A program made the translations under genes and the position numbers. Shown here piece by piece: positions 1 through 10,891 of a stretch of 64,000 nucleotides of DNA. Source of the DNA: Cryptomeria japonica (taxonomy: Eukaryota; Streptophyta; Pinopsida; Cupressales; Cupressaceae); NCBI RefSeq assembly GCF_030272615.1, contig NC_081410.1, forward strand, positions 572,829,241-572,893,240. The letters run 5' to 3'. The stretch's first letter is position 1. Each line of letters opens with the position of its first letter. The notes beneath the pieces were generated by a model that saw only the letters and a program-made list of their open reading frames with translations, was not told the origin of the DNA and did no database searches.

Positions 1-109
1 TGTCTTCATATCTCTATTGAGTGTAATTAGGATTTGTCATTACAATCTAATTTTTGTGGTTGAGCTAGTTTAAAGTTGCTTTTGATGCATTCCAAATTCA
101 TATCTTACA
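1..109 (+). repeat. 3' end of the 5' LTR of element F (cut by window edge)
   Basis: Seen: the stretch ends in TATCTTACA and is followed at 110 by TTTTCTGGTGAACC, a layout like the LTR/primer-site junction of G1 further right (ends ATACA, then TTTTGGCATGCC). Positions 51-68 (TTTTTGTGGTTGAGCTAG) recur in inverse orientation at 7,001-7,018. Inference: U5 of a plus-strand LTR whose start lies outside the window. Confidence 0.6.
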
Positions 110-1130
110 TTTTCTGGTGAACCTGACATGAACTAACCATTTAGCCATGTTTTTGAGCTGATTTGCAGGTGAAAAATCAATAAACAGGGCGACTCAGAGC
201 TTTCTGGACACTTTTGTGCCTATGTCAAAGCATTATGCGCCTATGTCAGGGCATCCTACACCTATGTCAAAGAGATCTATGCCTATGTCAAAGAGATCTG
301 TGCCTGTGTCAGGGCATTCTATGCCTGTGTCAAGGCATTCCGCACTTGTGTTGAGACATTATGTGCCTGTGTAAGGCCAGAAATAGAGGTGAAACCAGTT
401 TTTTTACTTGCAAATTACTTTGTTTTCATTCTGTTCTTATATTTTGGTTTTTCTTTAGTACTGATTCTCTGTGTAGCACCTTGGCATTACGTGTGACAAA
501 GACATGAAAATGAAACTACTAACAAATCTTATGTAGGACATGGTCAAAGACTTTTATTAAAACATCTTGCATGTGATTTTTAAAGTAGTTGCACATTTAA
601 TTTCTTAAAGGTTAATGAACACCATGCATGCTTTGTTTGCTTTTAGTTTGATTGCATGTTTTAACCCTTAGAATTGGGCCTACCTCCTGATTTTCCTGGC
701 ACTTTGCATAGGCATTGGTGAGAAGGAATGACCCAAAGTGGTGATGGACTAAAGCCAAGCTCTTCCGAACCACTCTAAATAACTATGGATGCAATGAAAG
801 TTGTAGACAGCAGGTGCTAGAATGGTATTATGATGATTTATTCACCGGATCAATACCCACCTGAACGGATGCCCTTACTAGATTCTCTTGTTTTTTAGAG
901 GCCAAAATCCTTCTATCTGTTGGCTAAGGCATTATGATATGCACATGCCGAAGACACCTCTCATGTACTGCTCAGTTAGAGATAGCAAGTTCTTGGGAAG
1001 TGATGCCCCTTGAACTAGAAGCTTGGTATGCCCGAGAAGTGAGTGCATTGTAAGGGGGAGCCAGTGCTACCAAGCGTCTAGCTATCTGGCTGAGTGTTGT
1101 ATTTTGATTAGAGGATTCAATAGATATTGC
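110..1130 (+). other. untranslated leader of element F
   Basis: No supportable reading frame. Holds a primer-binding-like site (TGGTGAACCTGACATG, about 114-129), the 21-bp array at 219-386, and a block at about 1,020-1,100 (AGAAGTGAGTGC then GAGCCAGTG) that matches the G1 leader at about 18,660-18,740 in inverse orientation. That match supports kinship of F with Tat-like gypsy elements and its plus orientation. Confidence 0.6.
219..386 (+). repeat. tandem array, eight units of exactly 21 bp
   Basis: Units begin at 219, 240, 261, 282, 303, 324, 345 and 366, each with CCTATGT, CCTGTGT or a one-base variant, followed by TCAAAG/TCAGGG and then CATT/GATC. The spacing never varies. A related motif with mostly 21-bp spacing lies in the leader of G1. 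Confidence 0.9.
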
Positions 1131-2055
1131 CCTTGCTAGCCATAGAATTTTTTGTAAATGTGCTTGATTGTCTTGAGTCAAAGTCAAACAAACATTTTGT
1201 CTTCTGTGATTGTCAAAAGTTAAATCAAAAACAAACTTTCAAAAGTGCTCATAATCAACTTGGATTTTTAAAATCAACAAACCTTCAACTCAAAACACAA
1301 TCTGAATAAAGGTCTAAATTTGTCCAAGTATTCATCCAACATTTGAAAATGGCTTGTCAAAACATTGAATATCCTTGTTTCAAAATTCATGTCACTTTAG
1401 GCTAGGTCTTGCATAGTCCCACTTAGGTCCTAAGGCATATTGTCATCTCCTTTCATTTTAGTCCTTTTCATTGCAAGCATCCTCATCTTGCACTTAGGTT
1501 CAAAATCATTTCCCTAAGTTTGCATTTCATTATCATATCCAAGCTAGATTTCCATTTAGGTGACATTCGTGCATTATCCTTGTCATGCTAAAATTAGGTC
1601 TTGCCTAGGTTGCATTTCGCATATTCCAAGTCATTGGTCTTCACATATCCTTATCATTGTATTGTCATCTTGTCTTGGCTTCATCTTGTCATATCATATC
1701 CTTAGATCATTTTCATGTCATATCCTAAGTCATTGTCATAATCATTGCCTTCTTGCATTTAGTCTCAAAAATTTGGTTTGTCAAACTTAAAAAAATCAAA
1801 GCTTTGGATGATACCCTAAGTTGTTGTTAGGGAGTCTTGACACTTGTCTAAAATTTGTCCTTTCATTAATATCATTTTTGTCAAACCTAGCTTAGTATCC
1901 AAGCATATAGGTGAGACATTGTCAATTTGTCCTATTGTCATTTGGTCCTTTGTCCTTTAAGGTCTTGACTTCATTTCAATTTCCCAAGGTTGTGTCTTTA
2001 GCTTTGCATTTCAAAAGTTTGTCTCCAAAAATTCAAAAGGTACAAAAACATTTAG
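1131..2055. other. no gene seen; TCAT/GTC-rich low-complexity leader
   Basis: Pyrimidine-rich simple sequence with many short repeats such as GTCATATCC and TTGTCAT (about 1,400-1,990). Short reading frames here look like by-products of composition. Probably the distal leader of element F. Confidence 0.5.
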
Positions 2056-4770
2056 TTGCATTGTCATCCTTTTAGGTTGCATTTGTCAATCCCATTAGTT
2101 GCATTGCATAGTGACATGTTTGTTGAAATGAGGTCTCAAACTTCTTATGAAGCCATGTCATCACAATTGAGAATTCAATCATGTCAATCCAATCTCTACA
2201 TGTCTCATAACTTGGATCAAACTTATCATGATGATGTAAATTTCCAAATACAAAAACTAGAGGAGAAACTAGCTCAAGAAAAGGAGATTTTGGAACAAAA
2301 AGTGAAAAAAATTGAGAAGAATAGATCACAAATGTCCAAAATGTTTAAAAAAATTCTAGGTCAAAATCCAAATAGTGAGCCAATTGATGTAAGATATCTT
2401 ATTGAACAATCAAACATACCAGATCTCCTCTCACAAATATAGATGATGAAACAGTTTCAAGAAAAGAGACAACAACATTATGTGCCTTCACAACAAGAAC
2501 AAGAAGGTGTTTACTATCAATTAGATTTTCAACCAACACAACCAATGGTCCAATTTCAACAATATGTACAACCAACTGTTAATTATTGACAACAAACTCA
2601 GTATCAACAACTACAATCACAAATTCAAAAACAAAACTTGCAACATGCACCAAGCCAAATTTTGAACATGTCAAACCAATTTGATCAACATCTAGTTCAA
2701 AATCAAAAGATGACATCAGACCAGAACCAGCTCCTTTCCAAACAAGTTCAAATTCTAGATACAACTATGTCAAAACCTCGAAAGAAAGGTGGCCTTATTG
2801 CAAGGATCTTATGGAAACTACCAAGTGAGTTCTTTGAGGAAGATCAAGATAATACAATTATGTCTAGCAATACCTCATCCCCCCATAAACAAATTGACTC
2901 TCTAGTGGCATCTATCCCTACAACTTTAGAAGTTTCACAAGAACCTTTCATATTGTCCTCATCAAATAATACACCCAAGGATGAAATTATCCAAGGGCTA
3001 TCCATAATTGATTGCCAAGATAATCCAATTCATGATGCACATCCTTGTCATGTTTCAGAAATACTAGACCCAATGCAACCATGCACTTTATTGCCATTAC
3101 CTATTTTAGAGGACCCCATTTGAAGTCCCTCTTCCTCATGTTCAAGCATTGATTCCTTGCCAGAATCCATCACAAATGTTCAAAGTGCATTTCCTTCATG
3201 CCAAAACATTGATCCCTTGTCAGAATCCCCCATACATATCCAAAGTCCAACCCCATGTCGAGAGGATATTTTAGAGCATGAAGAAATGTGTCTTGAAATA
3301 GATGAAGATCAATATCTTGAAACCTTATCATCCCATCCAATTGTTGACCAAGATCCCATTTCCCCAGACACTTGCAATGATTCACTTATTCCTGTCAATT
3401 CTATCCAAGAATACAATATCCTTTCAAATCCCATCAACATTCCATACCCTAAGAAAGATCAAGATATCCCAGTCCATCCAATCCCAAACGATCCCCTTCC
3501 ATTTCATGAAAAAAATGTCCTTTCAAATCCCATTGGCATTCCACTTCCTAAGAAAGATCAAGATATCCCTTCCATCCTTTATGATGATCCCATTAAAAGT
3601 CCAGCGCAAAGCACCTTTAAACAGGATTCCAATGATCTTCCTCCTTGTCAAGATCAAATTATTCCTTTAAATCCTCCACAAGATCCTTTTGTTCCTCCAT
3701 CTCCTTGTCTTAATCCTCCATATACACTCCAAGAGCGCATTTCTTTTGATGATCCCATTATTTCTCCCATTCCATCTCTTGAAGAGCCTGTCATTGAACC
3801 ATGTCCACCACACAATCCTAATCCCCCTCATGATTCTAACGTGTCAGTGCAAGATGTTCATGAACCCTCGACATGCATAATGGGTTCTTCCACTTTGGTG
3901 CAATCCGATCCACTTCAAGATCTCATTATTTCTCTCATATCATATCCACCTCATAATGGACTCGCGTCTTCTTCCCAAAGAAAAGAGTATCCTACAAGTC
4001 AAGATATTCATAAAGGCAAAGGAGTAGATCTCTATAAGCAAGAATCCCTTCATGTTAAAGAAAATATTAAGGGTCATGGCCTCAGTGAAATTCCTCAAGA
4101 CATGGGTACCCCTACTAAATCCAAGATCCCTTCAAAATCCAAATATATCCCTTCCCCTTTATCCCTTCCATCCATCTTAGCTCCTTATATTCCTTTGTCC
4201 TCTATGCAAGGTCAGGAAAGGCACAAATCCTTGAGTAACTTTCATCCATCCAAAAGAACTCCATTTCATTCATATCCATCCATGCATTCCTTTCCTCCTC
4301 CAAGCAATTTGGATTCAAAGCATAAAAGTCATAAGTCTAGAAATCCACATGTATTCAAGGATCAACATGTCCAATATAATCGACATGTCAAAACAAAGAA
4401 CAATATGATCTATAAAGAAAAAAAAATATCCAAAAGGCCACAAAGGCCCACTGAGCAAAATAAAGCAAAGTCAAAATATATATGGGTTTCTAAATCCCTT
4501 GTGCAAGTAATGCACTCCAAGGAACCACAAAAGCATGAAAAATAAAAAACCATGTGGATCCCTAAGAAACTCCTTGAAGCACAAAATCCTAAAAGAACAT
4601 CCAACTTGGCATCCAAAGTTGCTATTCCTCCATCCAACCCTCTCAAATTTGTTCCTCCTTCACCTTCTTCATCTATTTTTGGCCCTTATGTCCCAAAATC
4701 CCAAGCTATTCCTCCATCCAAATCTCACAATCTGAGATCCATTTTTCCTCCATCAATCCACCACCCATGA
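2056..4770 (+). pseudogene. element F long Pro/Ser/Gln-rich ORF, decayed
   Basis: One reading frame runs through almost the whole region and is broken only by stops near 2,440, 2,589, 3,121 and 4,543. It would encode about 900 residues. Layout: an N-terminal part with a Lys/Glu-rich predicted coiled coil (about 2,250-2,340), a Gln-rich segment (about 2,450-2,720), then a long Pro/Ser/Asp-rich low-complexity region. The phrase NPI.IP.PKKDQDIP occurs twice (about 3,430-3,470 and 3,520-3,560). The C-terminus has basic Trp-containing phrases (YIWVSKSLVQ, MWIPKKLLEAQ). I see no protease, RT or integrase motif. Its place between leader and 3' non-coding region suggests a Gag-proximal or spacer protein of a non-autonomous Tat-like element. 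Function unknown. Confidence 0.55.
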
Positions 4771-6896
4771 AGGTGTGTTCCAATGTCTATCTTTCCTTCA
4801 TTTCCATCTAGTGAAGCCCAATTCTTCCAATACCCTATCTATTATCCAATGCATATTTTCCATCCTTCGATCCCTTTGATCCCATCCTTTACATAAATCC
4901 TTTCCTTAATTTCATCTCTTATTCCATGTCCTTATCCTACCAATGTCTTTGAGCATACTTTTAAAGGTCATGGTCCATTTTTTTTTCAAGGCTACTATAC
5001 AAAAAAAAAAAAAATTGTTTGAGTCCTTCCATCCCCTATCATGTGTCCATCTTCTAATGAAAAAGTCAAAATACAAAAAAAAAAAAAAGTGAGAAAAAAA
5101 AGACAAAAGAAAAAAAAAGTAAAGCAAAAAATAATTCGTCCACTGGTGAAAACCTGGCAAATAGGTGCCTTGGGCAAGTACCATGATGAAAACCTGGCAA
5201 ACAGGTGTCATGCATAATCTATGAACTTCTTGCATACCGTACTTGGGGATAGGTTTTATCCTATCATATCCTGTGATATCCTATTACTCTTCATTATCCT
5301 GTCATATCCTATTACACTTCATTATCCTATCATGTCATTACTCTTCATATCCTATTGTCCCTCATGTCTAGTTTCCCTTTCCACCTTTGATCTTGACAAG
5401 GTTGAGGATCTTCATGAGCATCATGCATCCTATTCACAACTTTTAGTCCATCATAGCTTTTGGTCTTTATCCATTTGCTTATTATAACCTTTCATCCATA
5501 TTCCTTGTCTTATTGCAACTTTCTGCCACTATCCCTTAGCCTACCCCGACCTTCACTCTTTTTCATTCCTTGATCTTGATCTAACATAAGGATGTAAAAT
5601 TTAAACATGGTTTCAGAAACCTCTTGACATGTCCCTCATGCCATTTCACTACTTTATATTGTCATATCCAGTCTCTTGTCCCATCATGCAATAGCCCTTG
5701 AAAATTGCATCTGTATTGTCTCCATGATAAAAGTCCTTTGTCTTTCCTCTATCCACCAACATTTAAAAAAGCCTATTTATTCACCTATCATATTCCTTGC
5801 CTTGCTAGACACTAGGGGCAAAATCATAAAAATTGAAAAATGTCCTGAAATAATCAAAAAAATTGAAAAAAATCCTTAAAAATCATATAATCTTCTGAAA
5901 AAATCCCTAAAAATCAAACAATGTCCTTAAAAAATCCCTAAAAATCAAATAATGTCCTAAAAAAAAAAAAAAATCAAATAATGTCCTGAAAAAATCCCTA
6001 AAAAGTCAAATAAAGTCCTGAAAAACGAACAAAAAAAATAAAAATTTCAAAACATCAAAATTTGGCCTTTTGCATTTTGTCAATAAATGGTCCCCTTTGT
6101 GCATAGATAGATCACTGAGCATACATCCAATGAAAATCAATCAAACATTGTGCTTTAATGAAATCACGCATTAACAGATGAATTGTTCAACCAAGCAAGC
6201 ATTCAACCTGATCATAGTTGTCACATCAATCCAAATAGCATCAACATTATCATGGGTCTTATACAGGGTGTGGTATACTCGAAACCAAACTGTGTCCTAT
6301 CTTCGACGGGGTACCGCATTCCCTGAAACCAGACAACATGATCATTCTTGTTTTCCACTTTTGACAATGATGATCAGACTGTTTGTTTGACTTGGTTTAA
6401 TTTATGCGTCTTATCTTTTTACTAATTTATCTTTGGCTTTGATCATGTTCCTATGTTGCTTGATGATGTCACTGAGTGATTTAGAGTGACTGGGATGGTT
6501 CATGGTCCCTTTCCTTTTTTTGTGGTGTTTGTTTTTTGTGGAATGTTTGTCACAAACTGGGGCAGCTATATCATTGGGTGTCTGTGATAAGTACAGTCGC
6601 TTTGTGAACGCCGCACAGACCTCAACCCTTGATGTATGCACCCTAGGATGCTTCACTCATTCCTTATGTGCGATGTGTCTATCTTTTGCAAAAGGGTTTT
6701 GCATTCCAGCTCTAGCCTTGAATGCCATGATGCTCTACATCCACTTTGCTACAATAAAGGTTCTCTTATTGTCCTCTATCTAATTTCTTCTTACTAACAT
6801 TTCTTCTGTCAGTCTTGGTAGTCCATTCGAACCTATCATCTTCTGTCATTCTTATCGATCAATTGGCCTCTTTTTTGGATTTTTTTGGCCAATTCC
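4771..6896 (+). other. 3' non-coding region of element F
   Basis: No supportable gene; poly-A runs at about 4,980-5,125 create false Phe-rich frames on the other strand. Holds the direct repeat GAAAACCTGGCAAA.AGGTG at 5,147-5,167 and 5,187-5,207, a TATCCT-rich array (5,230-5,370) and an A-rich array (5,820-6,030). The GGGGCAGCTATATC stretch near 6,560 is of a type I associate with 3' regions of Tat-lineage gypsy elements (from memory). Confidence 0.5.
5820..6030. repeat. A-rich tandem array (TGTCCTGAAAAAATCCCTAA type)
   Basis: About six imperfect units of roughly 30-35 bp, each with a TCCT.AAAA core and AAATCAAATAA. No coding potential. Confidence 0.7.
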
Positions 6897-6907
6897 TCGA
6901 GGGGGAA
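6897..6907 (+). other. polypurine tract candidate of element F
   Basis: CTCGAGGGGGAA sits directly before a TG dinucleotide (6,908), the expected layout for a plus-strand PPT at the start of a 3' LTR. Confidence 0.5.
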
Positions 6908-8426
6908 TGCATATGTCATTGTCATTGTCTAGGGCATTTTCATTATTCTTCTTTGAAACAATGCTTAGAATCGCATTGTCTCAAAGCAATAGATATTAGA
7001 CTAGCTCAACCACAAAAAATAGATTGCAATGATAAGAAATCCTATTACAATCAATAGAAGAATTGAAAATAAGACATTCAAGATAAATGAAACATCGTCA
7101 CCAATGTCTCTTTCAATTGACCTCCATTGTCCTTCTTTCTCCTTCAAATTACTTTGTTTGTGGATCTCACCTACAAGTGCAAAATGCAAGTATGAAAGCA
7201 AGCAAGATTGACAAGATGAAAATTGTAGCATAAGGATACTAGAAGCATGGTTGATTCCTCTCTTTTGATTGAAGAAACTCATCCAATTTATAGACAAATT
7301 GGAGAGAGGACAAGATTAGCATGGAATTGATTCGAATGGAAATTCAAATCATGAATGGCAAAATTATGACAAATTATGACAAATTATGACAAGATTGACA
7401 TGCAAGATTGATTGATTGACAAAATTATGACAAATTATGACAAGATTAAAATGTCATTCCCATGACAAAAGGGAAGAGAGAAAATAGCCTCCATGATTGC
7501 AACAAATGGAAGCATAAACATAGGAGAAAATTAGGGGAAAAATTAGAAAAATTGAAGAAAATAGGAGAAATAGAAATTAGGAATTAGGAGAAATTAGTAA
7601 ATTGGAAAATTGAGGAAAAATATGAAATAGAAATTAGGTGAATTAATTAATAGGTTTTCATCCATTAATTAATTCATGAAAGAGACCCAGGACTAAATAA
7701 ATAGATTTATTTAACCCACCAAGAAGAAGAAAAGGATTAAATGAACAAATCATAAAACCTTAGAAATAAGAGGACAATTAATTAGGTCAAGACAACAAGA
7801 AATTAATGTAGGTTCGACCATGATTCTGATTGACAAAGGACCAATGTTGATAAATGATTGAGACTAGTTGACAAAAATCAATGATAAGTTGACCAAGATT
7901 GACAAGGAGATCAAATTGATAGGCGCCAATTGATGAGGAACAATGACTAATTGATCGAAATTGACATGATTGAAAAGGACAAGGATCGATGACAAATCGA
8001 TCACAAAATGACAAGATTGACAAGGACAAGGATCGATGATGAATTGATCACAAAATGATGAGACTGACAAGGACAAGGATCGATGATGAATTGATCACAA
8101 AATGACGAGATTGAGAAGAGGACAAAAACCCTAATTCTATCATTGATTAGGATTGACGATGTCCAAAATGACGATAAATGAGCACGCACCATGATGCGAC
8201 AGAATAAGATTGACCAAAATCATGACTAAAGATTGCTGTCGACAAGACCTAATTCAAAAGAGAGAAAAATGAGGAATGCAGAAGAAGGACTCGATGCTCG
8301 CAAATGATAAAGACCAAGTGCGCAACATAGAAGAAATGTTAATGCAACACAAGAACCCTAAAATAAGGCAATGCACAAATGTTAAAGTATGACTCCACAA
8401 GTGTTGACCATTTTTAGATGTCTACA
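6908..8426 (-). repeat. LTR about 1.5 kb, apparently minus-oriented
   Basis: Bounded by TG (6,908) and CA (8,426). Read on the minus strand it starts TGTAGACATCTAAAAATGG, close to the G1 LTR start TGTAGACACCTAAAATTG. It has a TATA-like CTATAAATTGG around 7,280-7,290 and U5-like sequence (7,001-7,018) matching the window's first bases. These support minus orientation, in conflict with the plus-strand PPT at 6,897. No matching 5-bp target duplication is seen. Confidence 0.6.
7983..8125. repeat. 47-bp tandem repeat, three units
   Basis: GGATCGATGA recurs at 7,983, 8,030 and 8,077 with the following GATCACAAAATGA conserved. It lies in the LTR's U3. A shorter ACAAATTATG repeat lies at about 7,367-7,441. 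Confidence 0.85.
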
Positions 8427-8532
8427 ATGGGTTTGTAATGGTAATTTAATGTTCTTTCATATTTTTGTATATATTCTTTATAATAGCCTATTATATTGAT
8501 TTGTTCTATTATGGATAATGGTGTGCGTTAGA
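8427..8532. other. short unique spacer, AT-rich
   Basis: Between the LTR end and the inverted-repeat arm. I looked here for a second CACTA terminus and found none. Confidence 0.4.
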
Positions 8533-8974
8533 GGCTTTGTTGTCAAAAAATACATGAAACAGTTTTAATTTATTTGATTCAGTGTTATTTGCAAAAAAAT
8601 TTATCAATGATGTTTCCTTTCTCCAAGAATTGTCTAGGATCTTTCTGTCAGATAATATGCAACATCAAATGACTAAATCTTTTCTTTACAAATGCTTATT
8701 TTATTTAATTATTATCTGAGCGTGAATTAAAATTTATATCTATATGGAAGCAGAACATACAAGCTGAAGAGTCATGTACAAGCAAATTTTGTAAAATAAA
8801 GCAAGCATGCATTATCTTGAATGACATGGAAACAAGCTCATCAGCTACCTAGAAGAGAGCAATTGGAGAAAAGTAGAGGAAAGTGTTAAAGGGTGATAAA
8901 TAGATAGAGAGTATGCAATACAAACAAACAATGTCTGGAGTGTGTGATATGACATCTCTAATTTATGTCCGGAG

Positions 8975-9702
8975 GGACTAACTGGTTTTGGAGTTCCTAC
9001 GAAACCTATTGGGCCACGCTTGGAGGAAATCAATGTGTTCATGAAAAGAGAACCTTTTTCCTATTATGAGAATGATGCTTTTGCACCGAAGGATATTTGG
9101 AAGTCAATATCCAAAAATTTCTATAGTGTGGAACCAGAGTTCCCAGATTCTAAGTAATTTTCAACTTTCAGAAGACCAAGAGGTTATGTACACAATCTCC
9201 CAATAGAAGAGTGATTTCAAGCATTGCCTCTCCCCCCCATGACTATTCAAGAAGCACTTCCTCAGACAAAGGACTTTTTGGCCTCCATGGAATCAAAGAA
9301 AAAAATTGTAGCATAGACTCTAGATGATGTGGTGGTGTCCTTCGTGAAGAACTCTGCACTATAATTGGAAATTCACGAGGGAAACTGCAAGATAGTGAAG
9401 ATAAATACATTCTTGAAAAGTGGGAAGAATGGATCTTGGTTTGGGTGGAGCCAAGTCAGGTGGCTCCTCTAGAGGTTGATGAGATAGAAATAATATTAGG
9501 ATTTCAAAAAGATCACACTCGTGGAACTTCATGTGTGATTGATCAATTGCGTTGTTTGGGTAATGCATTCCAAATAGATACAATTGCATACCATTTATCT
9601 ATCTTGATTAAAGCCTTTTATCCTGATGGCATTAAATTAAAGTACTTTCTCTTCTGTCTGGTATTGGTGGAGAAGAGGTTGATAGGTGGCAGGTTAGGTT
9701 GA
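8975..9702 (+). pseudogene. DRM-type DNA methyltransferase fragment, left arm
   Basis: Full-length plant DRM enzymes methylate cytosines de novo under guidance of 24-nt siRNAs; the motif order is rearranged so that motifs VI-X precede motifs I-V. Seen here in order: SYYENDAFAPKDIW, YSVEPEFPDSK, then RGYVHNLPI (about 9,041-9,210, with stops); after a frame change KYILEKWEEWILVWV, VAPLEVDEIEIILGF.K.HTRG and LGNAFQIDTIAYHLS (9,403-9,620); then in another frame VLSLLSGIGGEEV, the SAM-binding motif I (about 9,642-9,680). These match the DRM family order from memory. The UBA domains and everything after motif I are absent. Several stops and frameshifts: no enzyme can be made. Upstream arm sequence (8,533-8,970) is non-coding and may be intron or flank. 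Confidence 0.85.
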
Positions 9703-9708
9703 TGCAAA

Positions 9709-10420
9709 GCAACCTCTTCTCCACCAATACTAGATAGAAAAGAAAGAAATTTAATTTAATGCCATTTCGATAAAAGTCTTTAAACAAGTTAGATAAATGG
9801 TATGCAACTGTATCTATTTGAAATGCATTACCCAAACAACACAATCGATCAATCGCACATGAAGTTCCACGAGTGTGATATTTTTCAAATCCTAATATGA
9901 TTTCTATCTCGTCAACCTCTAGAGGAGCCACTTGACTTGGCCCCACCCAAACCAAGATCCATTCTTCCCACTTTTCAAGAATGTATTTCTCTTCACTATC
10001 TTGCAGTTTCCCTCGTGAATTTTCAATTATAGTGCAGAGTTCTTTACGAAGGACACCACCACATCATCTAGAGTCTATGCTTCAATTTGTTTCTTTGATC
10101 CCATGGAGGCCAATAGTCCTTTATCTAAGGAAGTGCTTCCTAAATAGTCATGGGGGGGAGAGGTAATGCTTGAAATTGCCCTTCTATTGGGAGATTGTGT
10201 ACATAACCTCTTGGTCTTCTAAAAGTTGAAAATTACTTCGAGTCCACCAACTCTGGTTCCACACTATAGAAATTTTTGGATATTGACTTCCAAATATCCT
10301 TCGGTGCAAAAGCATCATTCTCATAATAGAAAAAAGGTGCTCCTTGCATGAACACATTGATTTCCTTCAAGCAAGGCCCAATAGGTTTTGTAGGAACTCC
10401 AAAACCAGTTAGTCCCTCTA
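9709..10420 (-). pseudogene. DRM-type DNA methyltransferase fragment, right arm
   Basis: Reverse-complement copy of the left-arm fragment. It keeps some family residues better: VEPELVDSK (about 10,235-10,260) and a frame reading KDYWPPWDQRNKLK (about 10,090-10,130), where DRM proteins have a Trp-rich stretch. VWVGPSQVAPLEVDEIE and LGNAFQIDTVAYHLS are also readable (9,790-9,955), and motif I again as SSIGGEEV (about 9,711-9,735). Independent stops and indels relative to the left arm show both arms decayed after the duplication. Exon-like sequence runs ~700 bp without an obvious intron. Confidence 0.85.
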
Positions 10421-10891
10421 GACATAAATTAGAGACGTCACATCACACACTCTAGACATTGTTTGTTTGTATTGCATACTCTCTATCTATTTATCACCCT
10501 TTAACACTTTCCTTTGCTTTTCTCCAATTACTCTCTTCTAGGCAGTTGATGAGCTTGTTTCCATGTCATTCAAGATAATGCCTTCTTGCTTTCTTTTATG
10601 AAATTTGCTTGCACATGACTCTTCAGCTTGTATGTTCTTCTTCCATACATATATAAATTTTAATTCATGCTCAGATAATAATTAAATAAAATAAGTATTT
10701 GTAAAGAAAAGATTTAGTCATTAGATGTTACATATTATCTGATGGAAAGATTCTAGACAATTCTTGGAGAAAGGAAACATCATTAATAATAATTTTTTGC
10801 AAATAACACTAAATCAAATAAATAATAAATGTTTTATGTAATTTTTAAAAGTAGAACTCATTCAATTCTTTCATGCACCGACGACAAAGCC

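Larger units (their letters stand above)
8533..10891. repeat. large inverted repeat (hairpin) with DRM methyltransferase cargo
   Basis: Left arm 8,533-9,681, right arm 9,710-10,891, loop 28 nt (9,682-9,709). Hand alignment of 9,421-9,480 with the reverse complement of 9,911-9,970 gives 3 differences in 60. Other stretches look 90-95 % identical with small indels, the largest near the outer ends. The divergence argues against an assembly fold-back. A transcript across it would form a near-complete dsRNA of over 1 kb. Confidence 0.92.

Noticed and set aside
219-386. CRISPR-like array
   Set aside because: Units are contiguous 21-mers without unique spacers and lie in a plant retrotransposon leader.
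4912-5235. Phe-rich membrane-like ORF on the minus strand
   Set aside because: Produced by poly-A runs on the plus strand; no support as a gene.
7787-8192. Overlapping Ser/Ile-rich minus-strand ORFs
   Set aside because: They arise from the 47-bp tandem repeat in the LTR.
8427-8600. Second CACTA terminus left of the DRM hairpin
   Set aside because: No CACTA or complementary TIR found; only AT-rich sequence and the start of the arm.
9436-9702. Intact functional methyltransferase gene
   Set aside because: Only a fragment, with frame changes, stops, no UBA domains and nothing after motif I.
8533-10891. Assembly artefact (fold-back chimera)
   Set aside because: Arms differ by several percent with independent stops and indels, which a fold-back read would not show.
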